Source: Tannerellaceae bacterium (GTDB lineage: Bacteria > Bacteroidota > Bacteroidia > Bacteroidales > Tannerellaceae). Taken from it: a DNA stretch of 51,684 nucleotides. A program made the position numbers and the translations under genes. The notes under the pieces are model-generated. The model did not search any database. It saw nothing but the letters and a program-made list of their open reading frames with translations, and was not told the DNA's origin. Below are positions 17,371 to 26,217 of this stretch, piece by piece. Location: NCBI GenBank assembly GCA_031259845.1, contig JAIRKZ010000186.1, forward strand, positions 1 through 51,684, written 5' to 3'. Numbering within the stretch: the stretch's first letter is position 1; every line of letters starts with the position of its first letter.

Positions 17371-17585
17371 GTCCGAAACTTTCATTGAGCGCTCGTTCGG
17401 GCTTCCGGGCAGTGTCCGAAATCTTCATTGAGTACTCGTTGGGGCTTCCGGGCATTGTCCGAAACCTTCATTGAGTACTCTTTGGGGCTTCCGGGCATTG
17501 TCCGAAACCTTCATTGAGCGCTCGTTGGGGCTTCCGGGCATTGTCCGAAACCTGTATTGACTATTTATTTGGATTTTCGGGCAAT
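17371..17585. repeat. five tandem copies of a 43-bp repeat (array A)
   Basis: Units begin at 17371, 17414, 17457, 17500 and 17543, exactly 43 bp apart. Each starts GTCCGAAA, then TTCATTGAG, an 8-bp palindrome, and GGGGCTTCCGGGCA. The palindrome is GAGCGCTC in copies 1 and 4, and GAGTACTC in copies 2 and 3 (3 has a T after it instead of G), a paired change that keeps symmetry. Unit junctions form a second hairpin (CGGGCATTGTCCG). Copy 5 has diverged in its middle but ends in a perfect CGGGC-AAT-GCCCG. The array starts 10 bp past the ABC-F stop codon. Because 43 is not a multiple of 3, it is not coding. There are no unique spacers. Confidence 0.95.
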
Positions 17586-17595
17586 GCCCGGATGA

Positions 17596-19413
17596 TTAGA
17601 TAAATTCGCTCAGTTCGAGCCAGCGCATTGTCTTCTCGTCTATCTCGCTTATCACGCGGGCGATTCGCTCCGATTTGGCCAGGAGGTCGCCATTGTTTAG
17701 CGTGCCGCTGCCCAGGGCGGCTTCCAGCGTTGCTTTTTCTGTTTCCAGGCAGGCGATAGCGGCTTCCAATGCTTCAAACTCTTTCTGTTCCCTGAAGGTG
17801 AGTTTCTTCTTTTCCGCTTCCTTCCGGAGCGGTTTATCCGGGGCGGGGGATGGCTTCTTCCGGCTGGCCTGGGCGTCTTTGCCGGCTTGTTCCTGTGCGT
17901 CTTTCCATTCGCGGTATTGGGTGTAATTGCCGGGGAAATCTTTCAGGATGGCATTTCCATTGAATACTAAGAGGTGGCCGGCTACTTTGTCCATGAAATA
18001 GCGGTCGTGGGATACCACTATCACGCAGCCTTTGAAATTGCACAGGTATTCTTCCAGCACGTTCAGGGTTACGATGTCTAAATCGTTTGCAGGCTCGTCT
18101 AATACCAGGAAGTTTGGGCTACGCATCAAGACGGTGCACAGGTAGAGCCGGCGCTTTTCGCCCCCGCTTAGTTTGCACACGTAGCTGTGTTGCTTTTCGG
18201 GCGTGAAGAGGAAGTGGCTCAGAAACTGGGAAACGCTCAGCTTTTTCCCCTCTCCCAGGTCTACATATTCGGCAATGTCTTGTACAACGTCTATCACTTT
18301 CATCTGTTCGTTGAACTGTAGCCCGTCCTGGCTGTAATAGCCGAACCTGACGGTTTCGCCTATATCGAAGCGCCCTTCGTCTGGCTCTACCTCGCCTACC
18401 AGCATTTTTATAAAGGTAGATTTCCCCGTCCCGTTATTACCTGCGATACCCATCTTCTCGTAGCGGGCGAACGTATAGTTGAAATCTTCTACAATCTTTG
18501 TATCGCCAAAGCTTTTCGTTACATGAACGGCTTCAAATATTTTAGAGCCGATATACGACGACTTCACGTCGAGGTTTACGCTGCCTGCCTCGCGTTGCTG
18601 GCGGGCTTTGCGGTCTAATTCGTAAAAGGCGTCTATACGGTATTTCGCTTTTGTTCCGCGGGCTTGCGGCTGCCTGCGCATCCATTCCAGCTCTTTACGG
18701 AGCAGGTTGCCGGCCCGTTCGGTTTCCGAGTTTTGGGCGTCTATTCTTTCCTGCCGCTTCTCGAGGTAATAGCTGTAGTTTCCCTTGTAATGGAAGATTT
18801 GCAGGCGGTCTATTTCCATGATTTCGTTGCACACCCGGTCAAGGAAGTAGCGGTCGTGCGTTACCATCAGGATGCTGATGGTTTGCCTTTTGAGGTATCC
18901 TTCGAGCCATTCGGTCATTTCGAGGTCTAAATGGTTCGTCGGCTCGTCCAGAATAATCAGTTCGGGTTCGCTGGCCAATACGGCGGCAAGGGCTACCCGT
19001 TTTAACTGGCCTCCGGAGAGTTCCTCTGCCTTCCGGCTTACATCGGTTATCTTTAGCCGGGAGAGGAATTGCCGGGCTTTTTGCTCGCGTTCCCAGGCTT
19101 TCGCCCGGTCTCCGTCCGCTGGGTGGGCGGCCTGGCCGGGGCTATACAGGCAGGCCTGCAACACGGAAAGGCCGGCGGGAAAGGCTGGCGACTGCTCCAG
19201 GTAGCCCAGGCGCAAGCCGCTCCTGAACACCACCGAGCCGCCGTCGTAATCCTCCTTCCCTGCTATGATGTTCAGCAGGGTGGTCTTTCCCGAACCGTTC
19301 TTTGCTATCAGCCCTATCTTTTGCCCCTGGGCAATACCGAATGTTATATCGCTGAAGAGTACTAAATCGCCAAAGCTCTTTGTCAGCTTCTCTATTTGTA
19401 AAAAACTTATCAT
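17596..19413 (-). CDS. ABC-F family ATPase (Uup-like)
   Basis: A 605-residue soluble protein with two ABC ATPase domains in tandem and no membrane span, the ABC-F layout. These proteins act on the ribosome in translation or antibiotic protection. Domain 1 has Walker A GLIAKNGSGKTT, signature LSGGQLKRVALA and Walker B LIILDEPTNHLDL. Domain 2 has GIAGNNGTGKST, LSGGEKRRLYL and FLVLDEPANDLDI. The inter-domain linker around residues 215-275 (RQERIDAQNSETERAGNLLRKELEWMRRQP) and a C-terminal coiled coil (KKKLTFREQKEFEALEAAIACLETEKATLEAAL) match the Uup branch. A perfect TATCTTTG box lies 23 nt upstream. Its 3' end abuts repeat array A. A housekeeping role is more likely than resistance. Confidence 0.92.
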   Translation of the reverse strand: MISFLQIEKLTKSFGDLVLFSDITFGIAQGQKIGLIAKNGSGKTTLLNIIAGKEDYDGGSVVFRSGLRLGYLEQSPAFPAGLSVLQACLYSPGQAAHPADGDRAKAWEREQKARQFLSRLKITDVSRKAEELSGGQLKRVALAAVLASEPELIILDEPTNHLDLEMTEWLEGYLKRQTISILMVTHDRYFLDRVCNEIMEIDRLQIFHYKGNYSYYLEKRQERIDAQNSETERAGNLLRKELEWMRRQPQARGTKAKYRIDAFYELDRKARQQREAGSVNLDVKSSYIGSKIFEAVHVTKSFGDTKIVEDFNYTFARYEKMGIAGNNGTGKSTFIKMLVGEVEPDEGRFDIGETVRFGYYSQDGLQFNEQMKVIDVVQDIAEYVDLGEGKKLSVSQFLSHFLFTPEKQHSYVCKLSGGEKRRLYLCTVLMRSPNFLVLDEPANDLDIVTLNVLEEYLCNFKGCVIVVSHDRYFMDKVAGHLLVFNGNAILKDFPGNYTQYREWKDAQEQAGKDAQASRKKPSPAPDKPLRKEAEKKKLTFREQKEFEALEAAIACLETEKATLEAALGSGTLNNGDLLAKSERIARVISEIDEKTMRWLELSEFI

Positions 19414-19435
19414 GCTGTGAAATAAAGTAAGGCTG

Positions 19436-19443
19436 CAAAGATA
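19436..19443 (-). promoter_or_regulatory. -7 promoter box of ABC-F gene
   Basis: The minus strand reads TATCTTTG followed by C, a perfect TAnnTTTG box, 23 nt before the ABC-F ATG and only 8 bp after the stop of the truncated AraC-type gene. Confidence 0.7.
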
Positions 19444-19450
19444 GTGAAGA

Positions 19451-19993
19451 TTATGACAACCCGCCGCACGCTACGGCGCCATTATCATATTCTGCGGGAT
19501 AAAGCGTTTGCAAGATGAGGAATAACTCTATCTGTTTGAGCGTTTGCAGAGATTCATCGTCGAGGCCGCCCTCCATGTAGCCGGCCAGTATATCTACAAA
19601 CATGGAAAGCAAAGGCGGGGCCGTAAAGGGCGAACACCGTTTTCCGAACGCCGTAATCACAGGATGTATGCTTGCATACATCGCCTTATTCGTTTGATAA
19701 TGGGATTTGTTAATAGAGAAAAGAAGAAATTTTGATTCCTTCACGGAATGGCATACAAACCGGTGGTCGGGTATAAAAAAGAATTCGTTGGGCGCTATCA
19801 CAGGCCTGGCGCTCCGGGTTCCGCTAATCTTTACTTCCCCTTCCAGCAGGAAAAAGAAATGTACATACTCTTTATTGTCCGCCTTAAACAATTGGTTTTC
19901 GTCAAGTGTATAATACCTGAACCCGGTTGACTGGTCTGCAAACAATTCTGATCGGAAACACATACTTGTCTCCTCAAGACATAAATCATTCAT
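19451..19993 (-). CDS. AraC-type sensor (cupin) domain lacking its DNA-binding domain
   Basis: A 180-residue protein that matches the N-terminal ligand/dimerisation half of Bacteroidetes AraC-type regulators: an EYVHFFFLLEGEVKISGTRSARPVIAPNEFFFIPDHRFVCHS cupin-like barrel, then PPLLSMFVDILAGYMEGG and the linker helix LKQIELFLILQTLYP. Family members continue from this point with about 100 residues of two helix-turn-helix motifs. Here the frame stops after ACGGLS, and only 37 bp separate it from the ABC-F start, so the DNA-binding half is absent, not frameshifted. It may be a relic of a 3' deletion or a stand-alone dominant-negative/sensor protein. MCFRSELF (Met 11) is an alternative start. Confidence 0.62.
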   Translation of the reverse strand: MNDLCLEETSMCFRSELFADQSTGFRYYTLDENQLFKADNKEYVHFFFLLEGEVKISGTRSARPVIAPNEFFFIPDHRFVCHSVKESKFLLFSINKSHYQTNKAMYASIHPVITAFGKRCSPFTAPPLLSMFVDILAGYMEGGLDDESLQTLKQIELFLILQTLYPAEYDNGAVACGGLS

Positions 19994-20073
19994 ACGTGTA
20001 TTTTTTTGGTTTCTGTATATGTAACAACAGAAGCCGCAAAAATGTTGGCGACCGTTACGCGGAAGGGTGTGAT

Positions 20074-22542
20074 TTATTCCAGTTCTGCAACCGTAATGCC
20101 TGCGCCTCCGAATTGTACGTGTTCGTCGTGGTAGTTCCTCACGCCGGGCAGGGCATGCAGGTAATCGCGGATTAACTGCCGCAGGATACCGCCGCCGGTT
20201 CCGTGGAGGATGCGGACGGGCGAAACGCCTGTCAGTATGGCGTCGTCAATAAAATAGGTCACGGCTTGCAGGGCTTCGTCGCCCCTCATGCCCCGGACGT
20301 CTAACTCTTGCCTGAAGTTCAGCTTTTTCTCGCGCATCTCGTCTGCGCTCCGGGCGCCGGCGGAGGCGCTTCTCCTGGCGGCTTCTTTTACCTGTCCTTT
20401 GCTTACTTTTTCAAGGCGGTCTATCTGTATGGAGCTCTTAATCATACCGAATGCCACCAGCGCCTGCTTGCCGCGTACTTCCAGCACCGTCCCGGCGGAT
20501 GTCTGGCCTTTCAGGCGCACGTTGCTGCCTGCCTCTATCGCCTCTTTACCGGGCAGGGGAGGATTGGCGGTCTTTTGCTTTTGCCGTTTCGGGTCTTGCC
20601 GCCTCTTTAGCCTGTCCGGTTGGCGGGTATCCCCGCAGGCGGCCTCTGCCACTCCGGGAATGGAGGCCTTAAAGTCTTCAAGGGCTTTGCGGGCTTGCCG
20701 GGTTTGTTCCTTCCCGGCCTGGGCTTCTTTTATTTCGCGGATGGTGCTTTCTATCCTGGCGTTGGCGGCGGCTATAAGCTGTTCGGCCGCTTCTTTTGCC
20801 TGGCGGATAATGTCTTTGCGCTGTTTGTCTGCCGTATCGAGGCCTTCTTCGTAGCGGGCGGCAAGCTCTTCCAGTTTCTTTTCCTGCTGGCGGATGTTGT
20901 GGCGCTTGGTTTCCCAGTATCTTTTATCGCGTACGATGTCCTGGAGATACTTGTCCATATTTACGTAGTCCGAGCCTACGATAGAGGAGGCATCGGCGAT
21001 AACGTCTTCCGGCAGGCCCGTTTTGCGGGCAATCTCGATGGCGAACGAGCTGCCGGGATGGCCGATGGAGAGCTTGAACAGGGGCTGCATAAGGTGGCGG
21101 TCGTAAAGCATTGCCCCGTTTACTACGCCATCGGTCGCTTCGGCAAAATGCTTGAGGTTCTGGTAATGGGTAGTTATTACGCCAAAACTCTTATTGTGGT
21201 TGAAGCGGGCAAGCAGCGTTTCGGCAATGGCGCCGCCAATCTGGGGCTCCGTCCCGCTGCCAAACTCGTCTATGAGGAGCATCGTCTTGCTATCGCAGTT
21301 TTTCACAAAAAACTTCATATTAAGAAGATGCGAGCTATAGGTGCTTAAGTCGTTTTCTATACTTTGCTCATCCCCGATATCTATAAAGATATGGGAGAAG
21401 ATACCGGTTTTGGAGCGTTCGTAAAGGGGAACCGGCAGGCCGCATTGCAGCATGTATTGCAGTAGCCCGGCGGTTTTCAGGCATACAGACTTCCCCCCGG
21501 CATTGGGGCCTGAGATAACGAGCAGTCGGTTTTCTTCCGTAAGCATGATGTCCAGCGGAACCACCTCCCTGCCCTGCTTGCGGTGCGAGAGGTAAAGGAG
21601 CGGATGTACGGCCCTGATCCAGTCTGCCAGCGGACGGTCTTCCATATCCGGGCGGATGGCATGGATATCTTCGGCAAAGAGAGCCTTGGCGCGGATAAAA
21701 TCTATCTCGCCCAGGAAACCGTAAGATTGCAGTATATCCGGGGCCAGAGGACGGACTACGCTCGTAAACCCGGTCAATATCTTCATTACCTCGCGCCGCT
21801 CCTCTCCTTCAAGTTCGCGGATGCGGTTGTTGGCCTCTACTACGGCTTCGGGCTCGATGAAGACCGTTTTCCCGCTGGCCGATTCATCGTGTACAATGCC
21901 CCGTATCCTGCGTTTGTAGGCGGGAGCTACGGGAATCATCAAACGGCCGTCGCGCATGGCGGGAGCGGCGTCTTTGTCTACAAGCCCCTCCGCCTGGGCG
22001 CTACGGAGTATGGATTGCAGGCTTCTGGATATACCGCTCACCGTAGAGGCTATCTCCCGGCGTATGTGCAGGAGTGCGGGCGAAGCGTTGTCTTTTACCC
22101 TCCCGTATTTGTCTATTATGGCGTCTATCCCCCCGACCAGCTGCGGGAATACCTTCACGCCGGCAGCCAGGGCCGCGAGGGCGGGACAGGCAGTCGCTTC
22201 CCCTTGGGCAACGTGGAAGAAACGCACAATGTCGTGAATCGTCTGCAGGGAACGTTTCAGGTCGAACAGTTCCTTCTCTTCGAGGAACGTCCCTTCCGGA
22301 CGGATGCGTTTGAGCGGATAGCGCATATCGAAGAACCAGGCGGCAGGAAACTCGTCGCCGCCGTGCAGGATGCGCACAAATTCGGCCGTTTGGTCTAACT
22401 GCACGGATACGGCAACAAAATCGGCCGAGAAAGCCATCTCTGCAACTCTCTCTTCGCCCAAGGGACTCAGGCATTTTTCCGAAATGAATTGCCTTACTTT
22501 ATCAAAGCCGGTCTTCTGCTCGAAATTGGAAGGATATATCAC
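20074..22542 (-). CDS. mutS2: endonuclease MutS2 (ribosome/recombination-associated)
   Basis: An 822-residue MutS2 family ATPase/nuclease. These proteins act on branched DNA or on collided ribosomes. The N-terminal core and clamp (DAAPAMRDGRLMIPVAPAYKRRIRGIVHDES) lead to the ATPase with Walker A ISGPNAGGKSVCLK at about residue 344 and Walker B/signature TMLLIDEFGSGTEPQIGGAIAE. STYSSHLLNM is the usual MutS2 segment. A long coiled coil (residues ~520-640) links to a KOW-like patch (AGSNVRLKGQTSAGTVLEV) and a C-terminal Smr nuclease domain with LDVRGMRGDEAL and HGTGGGILR. The length is normal. It starts 16 nt after the PDZ-protein gene, probably in the same transcript. Confidence 0.95.
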   Translation of the reverse strand: MIYPSNFEQKTGFDKVRQFISEKCLSPLGEERVAEMAFSADFVAVSVQLDQTAEFVRILHGGDEFPAAWFFDMRYPLKRIRPEGTFLEEKELFDLKRSLQTIHDIVRFFHVAQGEATACPALAALAAGVKVFPQLVGGIDAIIDKYGRVKDNASPALLHIRREIASTVSGISRSLQSILRSAQAEGLVDKDAAPAMRDGRLMIPVAPAYKRRIRGIVHDESASGKTVFIEPEAVVEANNRIRELEGEERREVMKILTGFTSVVRPLAPDILQSYGFLGEIDFIRAKALFAEDIHAIRPDMEDRPLADWIRAVHPLLYLSHRKQGREVVPLDIMLTEENRLLVISGPNAGGKSVCLKTAGLLQYMLQCGLPVPLYERSKTGIFSHIFIDIGDEQSIENDLSTYSSHLLNMKFFVKNCDSKTMLLIDEFGSGTEPQIGGAIAETLLARFNHNKSFGVITTHYQNLKHFAEATDGVVNGAMLYDRHLMQPLFKLSIGHPGSSFAIEIARKTGLPEDVIADASSIVGSDYVNMDKYLQDIVRDKRYWETKRHNIRQQEKKLEELAARYEEGLDTADKQRKDIIRQAKEAAEQLIAAANARIESTIREIKEAQAGKEQTRQARKALEDFKASIPGVAEAACGDTRQPDRLKRRQDPKRQKQKTANPPLPGKEAIEAGSNVRLKGQTSAGTVLEVRGKQALVAFGMIKSSIQIDRLEKVSKGQVKEAARRSASAGARSADEMREKKLNFRQELDVRGMRGDEALQAVTYFIDDAILTGVSPVRILHGTGGGILRQLIRDYLHALPGVRNYHDEHVQFGGAGITVAELE

Positions 22543-22558
22543 GCGTAGATTGATTCTT

Positions 22559-23986
22559 TTAGTTAATTTCGATCATCACTTCCTCGTGAACGGTAGGGCG
22601 AATCATCACCTCTACCTTTTCCTTCCCCCTCTTGATATGGAAGGTGCAGGCGTTTACGCCCGACGGGTTTATATATGGGGTAAATTTATACAGGTACGAA
22701 AAGGGCGCCATGCTGCGCGGATGCTGCACTGCCTCGGCCACCTGCGCATAACTGGGCTTATCCCAGTACATGCAGTACTGGAAACCGTTGGCGTCGGTAA
22801 AAATCGTTTTAGGGTCGCGATACTTCATTGTATTGGTAATAAACTGCTTATATGCAGCCGTAAGCTCGTCTGAGGTATAATCCAGCACATGGCTGTCTAT
22901 TCTCTCTATTACGTCGCGCGCTATCACGCCGGCGGCCTGTGCTGGCGAACCTGCATCTACGCTCATTACCAGCCCAAGCTTGTTTATATCGTAACTTATC
23001 CCTGTGTAATTGTAAGCTTTACGGTTTATTTTGTATTGCACGTTGCGGCTATACTTGGCATACGGATACTGCATGCACATGAGGGGCACGTGCACCTGGG
23101 CATAATTCTCCAGGCGAAGGGGGGATTCGAGCATCTCGTTTGCCTCACATTCCCACAAGACGCGCCCCCGCACAAACCGCTGGTCTATCAGCCTGAAACC
23201 GAGCTGCAACAGGTATTGCGCCTCGGCCTCGGCAGCAGAACTCGCAAGGAAGGGAAACCGCTGCATACGGTTCTCCGCCAGGTCGTAACGGAAAACGGGC
23301 AACTTGTTGGTCACTATCTTGTTTCCACCCTTGTAATTCGGGTTTTTCTTAAAATAATAAAACGTCTGTACCAGTATATCCGGCTCGGCGACATTGATAG
23401 ACAAGCCTTTCTTCACCAGTTCTTTTTCAATCGAAGCGTTGATAGCTTCCTCCAGCTTCTGGTTATCCGTGTCAATGGGGCTGAAGGCGAAAGTCTTAAA
23501 AAAAGAAAAATCAATCGTATCGCCCGTACTTGTTGTAAGGAAAGGACACGTAAACCGCCGTTCGCTGGTGCTTTCGAGGCTGTACATGGCAAAAGCCTCG
23601 GCCAACTGGTCTTCGGCGATGGCATCGCTCCGCTTACATTCTTTTTTTATAACCAACTGCTTGTCAGACGCTCCAATATTTGTAACGGTAAGCGTCACCT
23701 CGCTTTTTTCGGCAGGATTCAGCAGTCCCGGGATATCTTCCCCCCGGATGTCTGTCACCGGAATCCCGTCTATCGATTCAATGATGTCGTTCACTTTCAG
23801 GCCAACGGCCTCTGCAGGCGAATAGGGATAAATGGCTGTAACAACGGGCTTTCCCAGTCCCCAATTGGCCGACCGGCTGATTTCGCAAACAAAGCCCGTT
23901 CTGCATAACACAGGGTTCTGTCCCCACATCATCGACACGAAGCAGGAATACAAAAATAAGAGCGTAAAGATACCTCGTTTTAACAT
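22559..23986 (-). CDS. exported double-PDZ protein with DUF4136-like middle domain
   Basis: A 475-residue predicted periplasmic protein with signal peptide MLKRGIFTLLFLYSCFVSMMWGQ. A first PDZ domain (VVTAIYPYSPAEAVGLKVNDIIESIDGIPV) is followed by a DUF4136-like region (TIDFSFFKTFAFSPIDTDNQKLEEAINASIEKELVKKGL...PDILVQTFYYFKKN). A second PDZ-like segment follows (GLVMSVDAGSPAQAAGVIARDVIERIDSHVLD) and then a C-terminal beta region (CTFHIKRGKEKVEVMIRP). There is no protease active site, so it probably binds peptides or envelope proteins as a scaffold (inference). It is the first gene of a two-gene transcript with mutS2, under a near-ideal promoter (TTTTG-18 nt-TATCTTTG). Confidence 0.75.
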   Translation of the reverse strand: MLKRGIFTLLFLYSCFVSMMWGQNPVLCRTGFVCEISRSANWGLGKPVVTAIYPYSPAEAVGLKVNDIIESIDGIPVTDIRGEDIPGLLNPAEKSEVTLTVTNIGASDKQLVIKKECKRSDAIAEDQLAEAFAMYSLESTSERRFTCPFLTTSTGDTIDFSFFKTFAFSPIDTDNQKLEEAINASIEKELVKKGLSINVAEPDILVQTFYYFKKNPNYKGGNKIVTNKLPVFRYDLAENRMQRFPFLASSAAEAEAQYLLQLGFRLIDQRFVRGRVLWECEANEMLESPLRLENYAQVHVPLMCMQYPYAKYSRNVQYKINRKAYNYTGISYDINKLGLVMSVDAGSPAQAAGVIARDVIERIDSHVLDYTSDELTAAYKQFITNTMKYRDPKTIFTDANGFQYCMYWDKPSYAQVAEAVQHPRSMAPFSYLYKFTPYINPSGVNACTFHIKRGKEKVEVMIRPTVHEEVMIEIN

Positions 23987-24017
23987 AATATTCAGCTATA
24001 TTATACAAATGACCGTA

Positions 24018-24048
24018 CAAAGATATATTTATTTTTTAGATTTCAAAA
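24018..24048 (-). promoter_or_regulatory. complete Bacteroidetes promoter of PDZ protein-mutS2 unit
   Basis: The minus strand shows TTTTG (24048-24044), an 18-nt spacer and TATCTTTG (24025-24018), matching the -33 TTTG / -7 TAnnTTTG Bacteroidetes promoter. The start codon is 32 nt downstream. Confidence 0.75.
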
Positions 24049-24180
24049 CCAAAGGACTTACGTAAATCTACGGCAACGGTCATTTTGCACGCCCCCTGCC
24101 CTACCCCGGCCTGCGCCTTCGATGATCCTTCGGTGATTCTCCCATGAAACATCCTTGCGCGTTTCTCTTTTTAGTATCCA

Positions 24181-24268
24181 TATATCGCGCGGGAGACGGT
24201 TTTGTACATTATTTTATGCTTCCGGAGCCAATCCTCCATCATGCACAAAACCTTCCCGCGCACTATAT
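24181..24268. repeat. long imperfect inverted repeat between divergent mutS2 and grpE units
   Basis: The left arm (TATATC-GCGCGGGA-GAC-GGTTTTGT, from 24181) and the right arm (ACAAAACC-T-TCCCGCGC-AC-TATATA, ending 24268) pair over about 27 bp with small bulges, around a loop of about 35 nt. It lies upstream of both divergent promoters, so it is neither a terminator nor a 5' leader. The surrounding interval 24060-24415 holds no gene. It may be a palindromic mobile unit, a small RNA or a protein binding site. Confidence 0.7.
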
Positions 24269-24336
24269 AAAACCCCTTTAAACCGCCGTGCCGCCCCATA
24301 ATGCCGGAAAAACAATGACAATATAGTGTTTTTTCC

Positions 24337-24344
24337 TACTTTGG
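24337..24344 (+). promoter_or_regulatory. possible -7 region of grpE-dnaJ
   Basis: TACTTTGG, followed by CAACATATTTG, resembles TAnnTTTG with one spacer base missing. It is the best candidate promoter in the 350 bp ahead of grpE. No CIRCE element (TTAGCACTC-N9-GAGTGCTAA) was seen there, arguing against HrcA control. Confidence 0.35.
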
Positions 24345-24415
24345 CAACATATTTGATAAGCATTTATTACCCTAAGAAATAGAAAATAATGTGTAAACGT
24401 TTATAACAACAGGTC

Positions 24416-25000
24416 ATGAGCACTAAAGAACATAAAGAGAACATGGATTTGACAGACAAAGATGAGCTTCTGAACGCCGAAGACACGACAAATGTACAGG
24501 ACACAGTAGAAAATACGTCAGAAGAACCAGCCGGAGATGACAATCTGTCGTGCGAAAGTGAATCGCTTCAAAAGAAATACGATGAGTTAACTAATTCGCA
24601 CCTGCGCCTGATGGCAGAGTTCGACAATTACAGGAAACGTACGCTCCGCGAGAAGGCAGACCTGATTAAAACCGGAGGCGAGGCCGCCCTTACAGACCTG
24701 CTCCCCGTATTGGACGATTTTGAACGGGCCCTGCAAAATATACAGGCGGCCGAAGATATTAACGCCGTAAAAGAAGGAGTCGAGCTTATTTACAGTAAGT
24801 TTTCGGCCTACCTCACCCGGCAGGGAGTGAAGCCCATCGACGCTTCGGGCCAACCCTTTGATACCGAAATGTTTGAGGCAGTAGCCACCATACCCGCGCC
24901 GGAAGCCGGCCAGAAGGGAAAAGTAATAGACACGCTGCAAACCGGCTATACGCTATACGGCAAAGTGATTCGCCACGCAAAAGTTGTAGTAGGCGAATAA
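24416..25000 (+). CDS. grpE: nucleotide exchange factor GrpE
   Basis: A 194-residue cochaperone that releases ADP from DnaK. An acidic, disordered N-terminus (residues 1-45) leads into the dimerising coiled coil (ESLQKKYDELTNSHLRLMAEFDNYRKRTLREKADL, about 48-83) and the head domain with LPVLDDFERAL and the signature FDTEMFEAVATIPAPE...GYTLYGKVIRHAKVVV. Length and motifs are normal. dnaJ follows after 33 nt in the same direction, so this is a grpE-dnaJ operon; dnaK is not in the window. Regulation: no CIRCE element seen; the promoter candidate is TACTTTGG about 70 nt upstream. Confidence 0.97.
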   Translation: MSTKEHKENMDLTDKDELLNAEDTTNVQDTVENTSEEPAGDDNLSCESESLQKKYDELTNSHLRLMAEFDNYRKRTLREKADLIKTGGEAALTDLLPVLDDFERALQNIQAAEDINAVKEGVELIYSKFSAYLTRQGVKPIDASGQPFDTEMFEAVATIPAPEAGQKGKVIDTLQTGYTLYGKVIRHAKVVVGE

Positions 25001-25033
25001 TCAGGAAAATAGAAGGAAAAGAAAAATACAGAC

Positions 25034-26188
25034 ATGGCAAAACGAGATTATTACGAAGTGCTCGGCGTAGGAAGAAATGCAACGCAGGAAGAAATAAAAA
25101 AAGCATACCGTAAAAAAGCTATAGAGTACCACCCCGATAAAAACCCGGGCGATAAGGATGCCGAGGAAAAATTCAAAGAAGCCGCCGAAGCTTACGACGT
25201 GCTAAGCGATGAGCAAAAACGCCAGCGCTACGACCAGTTCGGGCATGCCGGCGTAGGAGGCGCTTCGAGTGGCGGAGGCTTTGGCGAGGGCATGTCTATG
25301 GAAGACATCTTCTCGCAATTCGGCGACATATTCGGAGGCCACTTCGGCTTTGGCGGTTTCAGCGGCTTTGGCAGTTCGCGTGGAAGCGAACGCAGGGTAA
25401 ACAAAGGCTCGGATTTGCGTGTAAAAGTAAAACTGACCCTCAGTGAAATAGCCAAAGGCGTAGAGAAAAAGATAAAGGTGAAAAAACACATCCCCTGCAA
25501 AGCCTGCCACGGAAGCGGCGCAGAGGGCACGAACAATACAAAGACCTGCGATACATGCCACGGAAGCGGCCTTGTAACCCGCGTTACCAATACCATATTA
25601 GGGCAGATGCGAACCCAGTCCGTCTGCCCCACCTGTGACGGCGAAGGCCGGATTATCACAAAGAAATGCCACGTTTGCAGCGGTGAAGGCATCGTACGCG
25701 ACGACGACGTAATAACGCTCAACATCCCCGCAGGCGTAGCCGAAGGCATGCAGCTCTCCATGAGCGGGAAAGGCAACGCCGCGCGCCATGGCGGTATAAA
25801 TGGCGATTTGCTGATATTAATAGAAGAAGAACCGCACCCGGAACTGATTCGCGACGAAAACGACCTGCTATACAACCTGCTGCTCACCATCCCGCAAGCC
25901 GCCCTGGGCGGAAATGTAGAAGTGCCCACCATAGACGGCAAGGCCAAAGTAAAGATAGACCCCGGCACACAGCCCGGCAAAGTACTCAGGCTCCGCAATA
26001 AAGGCCTTCCAGCCATAAACAGTTACGGAACAGGCGATTTACTGATTAACGTATCCGTCTATATCCCCGAAACTCTTACCGATTCTGAAAAAGCTACGCT
26101 GGCCGGACTGGACAACTCGCCCAACTTCCAGCCACAGAAAACGGCAAAAGACAGGATATTCAATAAATTCCGCCAGATGTTTGATTGA
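25034..26188 (+). CDS. dnaJ: chaperone DnaJ
   Basis: A 384-residue type I J-protein that delivers substrates to DnaK and stimulates its ATPase. The J domain (residues 1-70) has the HPD motif in [10 protein letters not shown] Gly/Phe-rich region ([28 protein letters not shown]) follows. The zinc-binding domain has all four CxxCxGxG repeats ([32 protein letters not shown]), and the C-terminal substrate domains include [26 protein letters not shown]. It is complete and canonical, and is co-transcribed with grpE. The aldo/keto reductase starts 29 nt later and may be on the same transcript. Confidence 0.97.
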   Translation: MAKRDYYEVLGVGRNATQEEIKKAYRKKAIEYHPDKNPGDKDAEEKFKEAAEAYDVLSDEQKRQRYDQFGHAGVGGASSGGGFGEGMSMEDIFSQFGDIFGGHFGFGGFSGFGSSRGSERRVNKGSDLRVKVKLTLSEIAKGVEKKIKVKKHIPCKACHGSGAEGTNNTKTCDTCHGSGLVTRVTNTILGQMRTQSVCPTCDGEGRIITKKCHVCSGEGIVRDDDVITLNIPAGVAEGMQLSMSGKGNAARHGGINGDLLILIEEEPHPELIRDENDLLYNLLLTIPQAALGGNVEVPTIDGKAKVKIDPGTQPGKVLRLRNKGLPAINSYGTGDLLINVSVYIPETLTDSEKATLAGLDNSPNFQPQKTAKDRIFNKFRQMFD

Positions 26189-26217
26189 AAGCTAACTACT
26201 AACTAATATAAGAAATC

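Noticed and set aside
17371..17585. CRISPR array
   Set aside because: Copies are head-to-tail without unique spacers, and no cas genes are present.
24342..24360. Sigma-54 type promoter (GGCA...TTGA) before grpE
   Set aside because: The -12 GC is missing and the spacing is only approximate; too weak to claim.
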